Below, in pieces: positions 1-9,400 of a DNA stretch of 64,000 nucleotides. Below the pieces are notes generated by a model. It ran no database searches. It was not told the DNA's origin and worked only from the letters and a program-made list of their open reading frames with translations. The DNA is from an uncultured Campylobacter sp. GTDB taxonomy: Bacteria; Campylobacterota; Campylobacteria; Campylobacterales; Campylobacteraceae. The translations under genes and the position numbers were made by a program. Positions within the stretch are counted from its first letter, which is position 1; every line of letters starts with the position of its first letter. The stretch spans positions 1 to 64,000 of the forward strand of contig UQCL01000005.1 of the NCBI GenBank assembly GCA_900539505.1. Direction: 5' to 3'.

Positions 1-339
1 GACGATATACGATAATTAGTGTTGAAAAGCGCCAAAATCCCCATAGTTTTAGATATTTTATATTGAAAACTATAATTTTCAAGTAAAAATTCAATACGAA
101 ATTCAAGTATAATTATATGAATAATTTCATGTATTTTTGATTCATTCGGCGCTTATTTGGAAGAACTTTTTATAACTATAGATTTAGCGTGACTTCAAAT
201 GAAATCAACAGGACGAGATATGTTTTTGCAAGAATGAAATAGGAGATAAATATCTAAATTGGGCAGAAATAAAATTTTGCTTATAGCAAGGAGTTAAATT
301 TAAAATATGGAAAGTTTTGCGCCCAGAAAACGCTCTCTT
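1..339. other. AT-rich intergenic start of window, no gene seen
   Basis: All frames on both strands are broken by frequent stops and I see no partial gene. Base composition is clearly more AT-rich than the genes that follow, with few of the G+C-rich words typical of the rest of the window. It lies downstream of hypA, so it should hold the end of the hyp transcript, but I find no convincing hairpin with a T-run. Confidence 0.5.
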
Positions 340-897
340 CTATTCAATAACCAGGCGCATTAAATACATATCCTCGCCGTCGATTACGCTGATTTCGGAG
401 CTTTTGCAGCGAGGGCAAGAAAAGTCGTTCTGTGCCAAATCTCCGCTAAAACCGCAGTTTTTGCATTTTACGACGATCTCTTGGGTATGGATGACGAGAT
501 CTGCATTTTCGCAGACGGTGCCTGCGCGAAAGACTTCGTAGCAGTTTTGCAGATAATGCGCTTCCACGCCGCTTAGTCGCCCTATTTTTACGTGCAGTTC
601 CCTTATCTGCGGACTTTTTGCGCTAGATATATCACGGGACGCCTGCGGATTTGTATCAAAGTTTTCAGTAAAATCGCCTTTTTTGTCGTTCGAGTCCATA
701 TTCGCAATGCCCCTATTTTCGGCATTCTTGGTGTCTATTATGTCGGTATTTGCAGAGTCTGTATTTCTAGCGGTATCGGCAATATCACAGCGATTTTTAT
801 CGCCCTGCTCGGCCGCGCCTTTTTTCTTTGCTTTTTCAGCGTTTAGCGCCTTTTCACATAGCGCCACAAGATCCGCTACGATCGATAGTTCATGCAT
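340..897 (-). CDS. hypA: Hydrogenase nickel insertion protein HypA with low-complexity insertion
   Basis: HypA delivers nickel, with HypB, to the large subunit of [NiFe]-hydrogenase in the cytoplasm. The N-terminus begins MHELSI, with the family's nickel-binding His2. The C-terminal half has the zinc site as two CxxC pairs (CKNCGF and CPRCKS). The family is usually about 115 residues; this protein has 185. The excess is a hydrophilic Asp/Asn/Thr-rich stretch at residues about 24-96, between the first helix and the strand IRELHVKIG. Both flanks are intact, so it looks like an in-frame loop insertion. The ATG is preceded by GAGGGAAAA. It is the last gene of the hypBCDEA run. The function is firm; the effect of the insertion is unknown. 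Confidence 0.93.
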   Translation of the reverse strand: MHELSIVADLVALCEKALNAEKAKKKGAAEQGDKNRCDIADTARNTDSANTDIIDTKNAENRGIANMDSNDKKGDFTENFDTNPQASRDISSAKSPQIRELHVKIGRLSGVEAHYLQNCYEVFRAGTVCENADLVIHTQEIVVKCKNCGFSGDLAQNDFSCPRCKSSEISVIDGEDMYLMRLVIE

Positions 898-1004
898 TTT
901 TCCCTCTAAATTTTACGGCCGCGCCGTATTTTATGCGAAATTTTGTTGTAATTTAAAAATGCGCCTGAAATTTAGGCTTAAATTTGCCGAATTTGCACGA
1001 AAAT

Positions 1005-2207
1005 TTAACAAATCCTCGGCAGTAGCTCGCCCTTTGGAAGTTCCAAAAATCGCTGCGAGCCATAGGCGTTTTGCAAAATCACTCGCCCTTTTGTAGCATA
1101 GGGAGCTTGAAATTGTTCCGCCCTATTTTCTGACGCCGCGTGTATATCGTTTGCACCCGTAGATTCGTCCTGCGTATCAAGTCTAAGCGTTAAAGCGCCC
1201 TTAAATTCGCCTTTGTCGTGCCCTGCTTCGCGTACCTCACCGATGATTGCGGCATTTGCGTCAAATTCGCGCAGTATCTCAAGCGCCCGATCCGCCTCGG
1301 CGTCATCTTCTACGATCGCTACGAACGTGCCTTCGTTTGCAAGCTCGTACGGCTCGAAGCCTAGCAGTTCGCACACACCCACTACTTCGTCGCTGATTTT
1401 GATATCCTCTTCGCGCACCAAAAATTCAAGCCCACTAGAGCTTGCAAATTCATTCAGAACCGCGCTGAGCCCGCCGCGCGTCGCATCTCGCATCGCATGG
1501 ATCTTCACGCCTTGCAAGATCAGCTTTTCGACCGCAGCGCAAAGCGGTTTGCAGTCGCTTTGCAGCTCGCTGCTTAGCGCGATCTCGTCGCGCGCCGCGA
1601 GTATCACTGCTCCGTGTCGCCCGATGTCGCCGCTAAGCAGGATTTTTGCGCCCGCTTTGATGTTTTGCACGCGCGCAGGTCGCAAAACACGGCCGATACC
1701 GCTAGTGTTGATGAAAATTTTATCGCATTTGCCGCGCGGCACAACCTTTGTATCGCCGCAAACGATACGAACGCCGCAGCTTCGCGCGGTGCTCGCCATC
1801 GAGTCCAGGATGCGTCGCAGCTCGCTTAGGCTAAGCCCCTCCTCGATGATGAGCGCGCAGCTTAAAAACAGCGGCTTGGAGCCTACCATCGCAAGGTCGT
1901 TGACGGTGCCGCAAACGGCGATCTTGCCAATGTCGCCGCCCTTAAAAAACAGCGGCGTGACCACGAAACTATCGGTGCTGAAAGCTAACTCGCTGCCGAA
2001 GCTCGCTAAATTCAAAGCGGAGTTCGCCGCGCGATCAAAACCCGCCCCGGCGTCTAAATTTAGATCGTCTAAATTTAAATTTAGTATCGCGCTGTCGTTG
2101 TTGGCGCGCAAAATTTCATTATCAAACGCCGCAAAGATCGTCTCGTTGATGAGTTTATTCATCTCCTCGCCACCGCCGCCGTGGCTTAAAAGTATAGTTT
2201 CGTTCAA
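1005..2207 (-). CDS. hypE: Hydrogenase maturation protein HypE
   Basis: HypE dehydrates the carbamoyl group placed by HypF on its C-terminal cysteine, giving the thiocyanate that becomes the CN ligand of the NiFe(CN)2CO centre. The N-terminal LLSHGGGGEEMNKLI motif and the GDTKVVPRG segment are typical of this PurM-like ATPase. The protein ends PRIC, with the acceptor Cys as the last residue. It has 400 residues against about 330 in the family. A polar stretch at residues about 340-375 (around DTQDESTGANDIHAASEN) sits just before the conserved end and is probably a smaller member of the insertion family seen in this window. The start is TTG behind AAAAAGGAAAA. About 195 bp separate it from hypD. 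Confidence 0.94.
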   Translation of the reverse strand: MNETILLSHGGGGEEMNKLINETIFAAFDNEILRANNDSAILNLNLDDLNLDAGAGFDRAANSALNLASFGSELAFSTDSFVVTPLFFKGGDIGKIAVCGTVNDLAMVGSKPLFLSCALIIEEGLSLSELRRILDSMASTARSCGVRIVCGDTKVVPRGKCDKIFINTSGIGRVLRPARVQNIKAGAKILLSGDIGRHGAVILAARDEIALSSELQSDCKPLCAAVEKLILQGVKIHAMRDATRGGLSAVLNEFASSSGLEFLVREEDIKISDEVVGVCELLGFEPYELANEGTFVAIVEDDAEADRALEILREFDANAAIIGEVREAGHDKGEFKGALTLRLDTQDESTGANDIHAASENRAEQFQAPYATKGRVILQNAYGSQRFLELPKGELLPRIC

Positions 2208-2402
2208 ATTTTTCCTTTTTATTTGGTTTTAAATTCGGTTTTAAAATTTAAAGCCCGTATTTCGCAGCCGAACAAGCCGTACCGCTACGGCGCCGCGCAA
2301 AATTTTAAAGCAAATTTAGCGCAACGTTTTTCTTCGGTTAAAATTTTAAAGTACGACTTGTTTTAAAATTTACGCTTTGTTAGCGGATACCGCGCGCAAA
2401 AT

Positions 2403-3500
2403 TTAGCCCGCGTTTTTGACGTCGCCGTATTTAAAATACGCCGCGCATGCGCCTTCGCTTGAGACCATGCACGATCCTATCGGGTTTTGCGGCGTGCAGT
2501 GCTTGCCGAAGACCTTGCAATCATATGGGCTTTTTTTGCCGCGCAAAATTTCGCCGCAGATACAGGCCTTGCTCTCAGGAGCGCTCTGTACGCTGCAATC
2601 AAACTGCACCCTGGCATCCAGTGCCGCGTACTGCGGGCGCAACTTCATGCCGCTTTTTGGAATTTCGCCGAGCCCTCGCCACGGAAAATCGCAAATTTCA
2701 AAATATTTATCTATTAAATTTTGCGCTTTTTGGTTGCCGCCCTCTTTTACGACGCGCTCGTATTCGTTGAAAACCTCGTGGGTGCCGGCGTTTTGCTGCT
2801 CCACCAAATTTAGCACGCCCGCCATTATGTCAAGCGGCTCAAATCCGCTTACGGCGATCGGTTTTTTGTAATCCCGCGCGATGCTCTCGTAGACCTTCGC
2901 GCCGGTGATCACGCTTACGTGGCTAGGCCCTAAAAACGCGTCTATTTGCACGTCTGCATCGTCTAAGATCGCTCGCACGGGCGCGGGCACCGTGACGTGA
3001 TTGATGTGAAAAAAGAGATTTTTTAGCCCCAAACTCAGCGCTTTATCGATCAGCACGGCGCTCATCGGCGTCGTAGTCTCAAAGCCGATCGCAAAAAATA
3101 TCACCGTTTTTTGCGGATTTTCCTGCGCGATCTTTATGCAATCAAGCGGGCTATAAAGCGCTCTGATGTCGTGCCCCTCACTGCGCAGCTTCTGCAAGCT
3201 GGTGCGAGAGCCCGGTACGCGCAGCATGTCTGCTAGAGTGCAAAAAATACTCTGCGGCATCGCGGCGAGCTTGATGGCCTCGTCGATGCGACTGCGCGGC
3301 ATCACGCACACCGGACAGCCGGGACCGTGGATAAATTTAATATTTTTGCCGACCAGGCTAGGAAGGCCGAATTTCATGATCGAGTGCGTGTGTCCGCCGC
3401 AAATCTCCATAATATTTAGCGGCTTTTTGCTTTTAGAAATTATCAGCTTACTAAGCGCTAAAATCAGCTCCTTATCCCTAAAATCCTTGATTAGATCCAT
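2403..3500 (-). CDS. hypD: Hydrogenase maturation scaffold HypD
   Basis: HypD is the [4Fe-4S] protein on which, together with HypC, the Fe(CN)2CO unit is assembled. Family motifs are present: CGGHTHS near residue 34, GPGCPVCVMP near residue 80, and a Cys-rich C-terminus with CICGEILRG and CTPQNPIGSC. The length (365 residues) is normal and there is no insertion. It follows hypC in the same direction with a 34-bp gap. An AAGG-type ribosome site precedes the ATG. Confidence 0.96.
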   Translation of the reverse strand: MDLIKDFRDKELILALSKLIISKSKKPLNIMEICGGHTHSIMKFGLPSLVGKNIKFIHGPGCPVCVMPRSRIDEAIKLAAMPQSIFCTLADMLRVPGSRTSLQKLRSEGHDIRALYSPLDCIKIAQENPQKTVIFFAIGFETTTPMSAVLIDKALSLGLKNLFFHINHVTVPAPVRAILDDADVQIDAFLGPSHVSVITGAKVYESIARDYKKPIAVSGFEPLDIMAGVLNLVEQQNAGTHEVFNEYERVVKEGGNQKAQNLIDKYFEICDFPWRGLGEIPKSGMKLRPQYAALDARVQFDCSVQSAPESKACICGEILRGKKSPYDCKVFGKHCTPQNPIGSCMVSSEGACAAYFKYGDVKNAG

Positions 3501-3534
3501 TATTTACCTTAAATTTTACAGGTTTGCAAGCGTT

Positions 3535-3816
3535 TTAGTTTTCTGCGCCGGTTTTCGGCTCCATGCTTTCGTACACAGAGCCCTCTTCCGCCCTCATCTG
3601 CTTTGCGATCTGCTCGTAAATTTCGATACTCTCCTTCGCTCGCTGCGTATCGATCTTCTCCATCGCAAAGCCCACGTGGATCAGCACGTACTCCCCGACG
3701 GTCGCTGGCTCTGGAAGTAGATCCAAGCTCACGCCGCGGCGCACGCCCAGAGTCTCCACGGTCGCGAAATTATTTTCGTCGATCGAGATGATTTTTGAAG
3801 GGATTGAAAGACACAT
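3535..3816 (-). CDS. hypC: Hydrogenase maturation chaperone HypC
   Basis: HypC is the small chaperone that binds HypD and then the immature large subunit through its N-terminal cysteine. I place the start at the ATG giving MCLSIPSK, because the family needs Cys as the second residue. An upstream in-frame Met at 3855 would bury that Cys 13 residues inside the protein. The chosen start overlaps the hypB stop by one base (TAATG), a typical coupling. The product has 93 residues, near family length. The C-terminal tail beyond IYEQIAKQMR is acidic and variable. Confidence 0.93.
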   Translation of the reverse strand: MCLSIPSKIISIDENNFATVETLGVRRGVSLDLLPEPATVGEYVLIHVGFAMEKIDTQRAKESIEIYEQIAKQMRAEEGSVYESMEPKTGAEN

Positions 3817-4643
3817 TAACGAAATTCCTTCTTGTATTGTAGGAATTTCAGCCATTTCTCCACGCCCTCGCCGCTTTTGCTATCAAGCGCGATGACGTCG
3901 GCTTTTGGGTTGAGTTTATGCACTTCGCGCACTACTTCATCCATATCGAAGTCAAAATGCGGTAGCAGCGCGGTTTTAGTGATTACGACGCAGTCTGCGC
4001 GACGAAATATCACGGGGTATTTTGCGATTTTATCGCTGCCCTCGGGCACGCTTAGAAGCACCACGTTCAGGTGCGCGCCCACGTCGAATGCCGCCGGGCA
4101 GACGAGGTTTCCGACGTTTTCTATGAAAACCAGATCCAAATTTTTAGTATCGATATGATGAAGCCCCTCGTGAACCATAAAGGCGTCCAGATGGCAGGTC
4201 TCGCCGGTGCTGATCTGATGGGCCTGCGCGCCCGCTTTTATGATGCGATCGGCGTCGCGGTTAGTCTCTAGATCGCCCTCGATGACGCCGATTTTAAATT
4301 TGCCACTTTTGATAGTGGTCTCAAGTAGCGTCGTCTTGCCGCTACCGGGGCTACTCATCAAATTTAGACATAAAATTTTATCCTCGTCAAAATGAGCTCT
4401 GTTGTGAGCGGCCTCCTCGTCGTTGGCGCTTAAAATTTTACTCATCACCTCGATTGTCTTGGCGTCGCTAATAGCGACATTTGCGTGGACGTGATCGTGC
4501 GCGTCGTGCTCGTGATCGATCCCCGCCTCGTGCATATGAGCGTGGGAGTGGACGGTGCCGTCCGCGTGGGTATGGAGATGCTCGTGCGAATGAGCACCCG
4601 TCTCGTGAGTATGGCCTACTGAACAGCCGCAATCTTTACACAT
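3816..4643 (-). CDS. hypB: Hydrogenase nickel incorporation GTPase HypB
   Basis: HypB is the GTPase that drives nickel transfer with HypA. The N-terminus carries the high-affinity metal motif CKDCGCS followed by a His-rich tract (residues about 10-55, with repeated HxH and HS/HT pairs), which in other bacteria stores nickel. The G1 P-loop is SSPGSGKTT near residue 96, and the metal-site segment ENVGNLVCPAAFDVG is conserved. The length of 275 residues fits a His-rich HypB. The ATG follows AAGGATAAAAA. It is the first gene of hypBCDEA, with about 750 bp of non-coding DNA upstream that should hold the promoter. Confidence 0.96.
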   Translation of the reverse strand: MCKDCGCSVGHTHETGAHSHEHLHTHADGTVHSHAHMHEAGIDHEHDAHDHVHANVAISDAKTIEVMSKILSANDEEAAHNRAHFDEDKILCLNLMSSPGSGKTTLLETTIKSGKFKIGVIEGDLETNRDADRIIKAGAQAHQISTGETCHLDAFMVHEGLHHIDTKNLDLVFIENVGNLVCPAAFDVGAHLNVVLLSVPEGSDKIAKYPVIFRRADCVVITKTALLPHFDFDMDEVVREVHKLNPKADVIALDSKSGEGVEKWLKFLQYKKEFR

Positions 4644-5399
4644 TTTTTATCCTTGGAAAATAAATTTTGCGCGTAAAATACCACGTTTTTGCTTTAAACG
4701 GCGTAAATTTGATAAATTTTATATCGAAGTGCAAAATTTTATGAAATTTAATGAGGCTTGAAATTTACGCGCTTTGTTTTCGTCTAAATTTCGTGCGCTG
4801 TTTGCGAAGGCTCGACACAAAATTTTAAAGCTCACGGCAAAGGCGCTACTTTAAATTTTATCGCCTGCTCGCAGATTGTAAAGCCGCACGCCCTAAATTT
4901 AGGCATTACGCGGCTTTATAGCGGCTTAAAACAATACAAAGGTTGCCGCAAAATTAAATGCGGAATTTAAAAAGCTTGCGAGCGGATTTTATCCGGCGCT
5001 CTACAATCTCGCGCATGCTCTTCGGCGTGGCGAACATCAACGCGGCGGTCGTTTTCATATCGATTTTACGCTAGCTCGGCTTTACAAATACTGCACAAAA
5101 GCGCGGCTCCTTATAAAATTTAGTCGCGAGCTGCTGCGCCGGTTTCGTGCCTGTGCGTAAATTTAAACCCGCGGCAAGAATGCTTTTTGATTAAAATTTA
5201 AAAATTTTGCGCTTTCGTTTGCCGCGTAAATTTAAACAAATTTTATTTGCACGCCTTGCGCAGCCGCCCTACCCGAATTTGCTACTTGAACTCAAAATCG
5301 CGCTGCACAACTCGCAAAAAAGTCGCGCCACAGCTGCGTTTAAATTTAAAGGCGCATAAATTTAGCGCGACGCGCTGTTTTCAAAAACATGCAAAAGCC
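4644..5399. other. Intergenic region between hypB and nikR, rich in AAATTT words
   Basis: No frame here looks like a gene. The sequence is a run of AAATTT/AAATTTT words set in GC-rich spacers, the same texture as other long gaps in the window. The hypB promoter should lie near its right-hand neighbour at 4644-4800, but I cannot pick out a convincing -10 box. The 68-codon frame at 5247-5453 has no recognisable product and overlaps the end of nikR. Confidence 0.5.
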
Positions 5400-5831
5400 C
5401 TACGCTTCGGTGATAACCGCCTTTACGAGCTTGGAAAATTTCACCCCTTTTAGCGCGCCGATTTTGGCGCTGAGCCGCTCGATCTTTGAAATTTTATCTC
5501 GCATCGTGATCTCCTCGAAACAGTGGCGCTCGTCGATGTGGAAGTGGCTAGTACTGACGATGGTGACGTTTGCGTGGTGCTCGATCTCTACGAGCTGCTC
5601 GATCAGATCGCTTTGGTGATGATCATACGCGATGCAAAGCACGCCCACGCAGTCCTCGTCGCCATCTCCGTGAAGCACGCCCTCGACCATCTTTTCGCGT
5701 ATGAGATCGCGGATAAACTCGCTGCGGCTTAGGTATTGCTTGGCGCGCACCATCTCATCGAGATCCTCAAAAAGCTTCGTCGGCAGTGAAATGCTAAATC
5801 TTACGGCGCTCTCTTTTTCCTCTTTTTTCAT
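5400..5831 (-). CDS. nikR: Nickel-responsive regulator NikR
   Basis: NikR is a ribbon-helix-helix repressor that binds operators when loaded with Ni(II). The N-terminal RHH is visible (RFSISLPTKLFEDLDEMV, residues about 11-28, then SRSEFIRDLIREK). The C-terminal ACT-like domain holds the nickel ligands in HH (YDHHQSDL), HFHIDERHCF and the preceding strand. The length of 143 residues is normal. The ATG is preceded by AAGGGGAAAC. It sits alone between hypB and hypF, flanked by roughly 590- and 750-bp gaps, and probably ties hydrogenase maturation to nickel supply; that role is inferred from position. Confidence 0.95.
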   Translation of the reverse strand: MKKEEKESAVRFSISLPTKLFEDLDEMVRAKQYLSRSEFIRDLIREKMVEGVLHGDGDEDCVGVLCIAYDHHQSDLIEQLVEIEHHANVTIVSTSHFHIDERHCFEEITMRDKISKIERLSAKIGALKGVKFSKLVKAVITEA

Positions 5832-6422
5832 AGTTTCCCCTTATTTAGCGTATTTCGAACGTAATTTTACCGAAATTCCGCTCAAATAGTAAGAATTTTG
5901 CGCTAATTTGGCTTATTCTTTAAAATTTAAAGCTCCAAGGCACCGCGCTTATTTTGAAATTTTGCTCGCAGTTTCGCGTTGTATTTTAGTACTAGCGCGA
6001 TGAAATTTACCGGTGCTACGTTATTTTAAATTCTACCGCGAGCTTGCGTCCAAATTTTAAGAGTCAGGCGCTAAATAGCGTCTTAGCTTGGGATTTGCGC
6101 AGTATCTAGCCACGCGCCGCGGTAGAATTTTACATCGATTGCCATAGCAGTGCGCCGTAATGCTATGGCAGACAACGGCGCGCCGTTAAATTTTAAAATT
6201 TTAACGTTTCGGTTGCGACATATGAAGACGGCAAGGCGTAAATTTGTTCGCTGATTTTGCAATTTTAGAAAAGCTAGCTGCGTGATTTTATCGCCGTAGC
6301 GTTAGAATTTACGCAAAGCGCAGGCAGGGCGCAGAGTTCATTAAATTTAGCGGTGAGATGAAACTAGTAAATTTTACAAAGAGCGAGCTTAACGGCTATA
6401 ATTGCGTTTTTTGTGGACAAGT
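5832..6422. other. Intergenic region between nikR and hypF
   Basis: I see no gene. It contains many AAATTT-type words, including TAAATTTTAAAATTTTAACG at about 6186, and short GC-rich inverted stretches such as the repeated CGCCGT/ACGGCG area near 6140-6180. The nikR promoter must lie at the left edge, and any NikR autoregulatory operator would be there, but I could not identify one with confidence. Confidence 0.45.
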
Positions 6423-9400
6423 TTAGCGCGAAATTTCGCTTAAATATGCCGCGAGCTGCCCGTATGCCATGCCGCTGTCGTTGCAAGGAACGGTGCGATT
6501 TAGATGAAATTTTATCCCTCGCTCGCGCAGCTTCGCGCACGTAAGATTTAGAAGCGTGGCGTTTTGAAAGACTCCGCCGCTTAGCACGACCTCGAGCCCG
6601 AAGCCCTCCGCAAACTCCGCGATGAAATTTGCGATGGCGTTTATAAATTTCGTCGCGACCAAGCGCGGCTCATCGCTCAAAGCCTGCAAAAACGCCTCTT
6701 CGTAATCGATCACATAGCATTCGCCGCCAAAGCCCCGCGGCGCCTCGCCATCTGAGGAATTTGCCGCGGCGTTTGATATGGAATTCGCCACAGAATTTGC
6801 CGCACTCATTGATGAATCATAATTTATCTCGTTCGTGGAATTTAAACCCCAAGTGCTTGCTAAATTCGGAGCATAGGCGAAATTTTGCTCGGCATTGTAG
6901 ACCTCAGAATTTGATACAGAATTTTCCGCCTTGCCCGCTGCACTGCAAACGCTCGCGGCATTCGCGGCTGTAAATCTTTCGCCGCTTGCAAAATTGGTCG
7001 GACAATTATTGTAATCTATCGCGCCGCTAAAATTTTCCGCTACGCTCGCCGCGCCATCGGTAGAATTTCCCGTGCAGACGCTGCTGCTGTCATTACGCTC
7101 TGCGCTGCGGATAGAATTTTTTGCGGCGACAAATTTCTCGCTCGGGCTTGCTACGCCGCCGACATGGCTTTTATCGCTCAAAACCTCTACCCCATTTGCC
7201 CTTTTTAGCGCGAACCTGTAACTCTGTTCGCAGCCCTGGATGTATAGGTTCTCAAGTCGCATGCCCGCTTCGCCGTCGAAGCTGACGGCTCGCAGGTCGC
7301 AGATCACCGCGGCAAACGCGTCGAACAGCCGCCCTAGCGAGCTTGAGCGGACGGCACGCGGCGCGATTTTTTCTAAATTTGCGACTTCGCTCGCGCTAAA
7401 TTTTGCCAAAAACTCGCGCGCAGCGCCCTTTGCGTTAAATTTAAACACGAGTGCGAGCGCAAGTTTGTAGATATTTTTGATCGCGCTCTCGCCGCCGATA
7501 AGCGCGATTTCATCAAATTTCGCCACGCGACGGTAGCCGCGCGGATCAAACAACATCACCTCGCCGCCCCAGATCGTGCCGTCCGTACCGTAGCCGGTGC
7601 CGTCGAAGCAGAAGCCGAGGTATTTTTTGCCACTAAAAAGAAGATCGTTTTGCGCTAGATTCGACACCAGATGCGCGAAATGATGCTGGTAGCGAACCAC
7701 GGAGTATCCGCGCTGCTCGAAAAAACGCGTGTGTGAAAACTGCGGGTGCAAATCCGCGATGACGGCGTCGAACTTCAGCTCGTAGGCGCGCACGAACATA
7801 TCCAAAAGCGCGAAAAATCGCTCATTCGTGGCGACGTTTTTAAGATCGCCGATGTAGGGCGAGATGAAAATTTGCCCGTCTTTGTAGATCGCGAACTCAT
7901 TTTTAAGCTCCGCTCCGAGCGCTAGGAAAGTGCCTTTGAGCTGGAATTTGCTAGGGAAAATTTTTGGATTCATTCCGCGAGATGTTCGCAAAAACAGAGC
8001 GCGATTTAAAATTCCGCTCGCTTGATCATTCGCGCTTTTGAAATCTAACGCTGCGACGCCGTTTTTAAAATTTAATGTTGTGTCCTGGCTGCCTGGGGTC
8101 GCGTCTCGCTTGCTATTTGAGGTCACAAAGCGCTCGCTATCCGGGACTGCGATATTATGCTTGACTTCGCTTGACGCCGCTACGTCGCTTTTTAAATTTG
8201 AAGGTGCGGCGCCAAATTTATCGCTCAATGTTGCCGCGCCCTGCTCGCCTTTTGCTTTTTTAAAATTTTTCGCGTTCTCGGGGCTGCGGCGCTTCATATC
8301 AATCAATGTCGTGCCGTTTTTAAAATTTAAAGATGCACCGTCGCGTTCATCGTTTGATGCCACGACGTCGCGCCCGTCATCCGAGAACGCGTCGCAACTA
8401 TCTATCGCCGCATCGGTGCTTTCATAGGCTATCGTCGCATCGCAGATGCTACCTAGCGCCGCGCTTTCTTGCTCGTTTTTTGCTTTTTCGGATAAATTTT
8501 GCGAATTTTTTAGCTCGCAAACGGCTACTTGCGAGCTTTGCAGACCTTCACTCGGATCACGCTTCGAGCCTTGCTTGGAATTTGTCCGTTTCAGATCATC
8601 GCTTTTCGAGTTTGACGTATTTTCATTCGGCTGCCGCTTTATAATCACGTTCAAATCGGACTTCGTATCGATCGAGGGAAGCGACATAGCATGCGGTGCT
8701 TCAAAATTTTGCGCCATATTCTCGCTGTGAGCCCGGGTCTCAAGCGTGTATATATCGTGCGTGCGATCGTTTGCCTTCGCGCTTGCAGCTTCTTTTTTAA
8801 ATTCCTGCAAAAACGCGATGCTATCGTCGCTCGGAGTTAAAATTTCGCGATTATTGTCCAGGTAAAACGAGATGACGCCGTCCAGCTTCTCGCGCAGCTG
8901 CTCGGCGTTAAAAATAATGGGCTCGCCGCTAATGTTGGCGCTTGTGGCGACGATCGGGCGATCAAAGTATTCAAAAAGCAGCAAATGCACGCCGGTATTG
9001 GCTAGGAAAATGCCGATTTTATTAAGGTTCGGCGCCACGCTTGGAGCGATAAAAATCGCGCCCGCCTTAAAAATCGCCGAAAAGCTCGCGGGTAAACGCA
9101 CGAAATCGCCCCCGTTATCGGAATATGCGCCGTGCTCCTCCGCCACACACGCCTGCGCAGAGCATGAGTCTTGCAAATTTATCGTCTGTTGCGGACTCGG
9201 CTCGCACGCCGCGCGCTGCGAGTCTACTCTATCCTCAGTATGTCGCAAGCCCTGCATATTCGCCAAATTTTGCGAAATAGACTCGTCCGTCGCAAGCCAA
9301 GAATCAGACTTCTTCGCCGCGCATTGCGAGTCTTGACTATCCGCTGCGGACTGTAAATTTAACTCATTAGCTGTATGTCGCAGCTTTAGCTCGCCTTCTG

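Noticed and set aside
1213..2232. A 339-codon plus-strand frame opposite hypE
   Set aside because: hypE is unmistakable on the other strand; this frame is Ser-rich and lacks family features.
3817..3855. Upstream start for hypC
   Set aside because: It would add 13 residues before the essential second-position Cys, and the TAATG overlap with hypB supports the shorter form.
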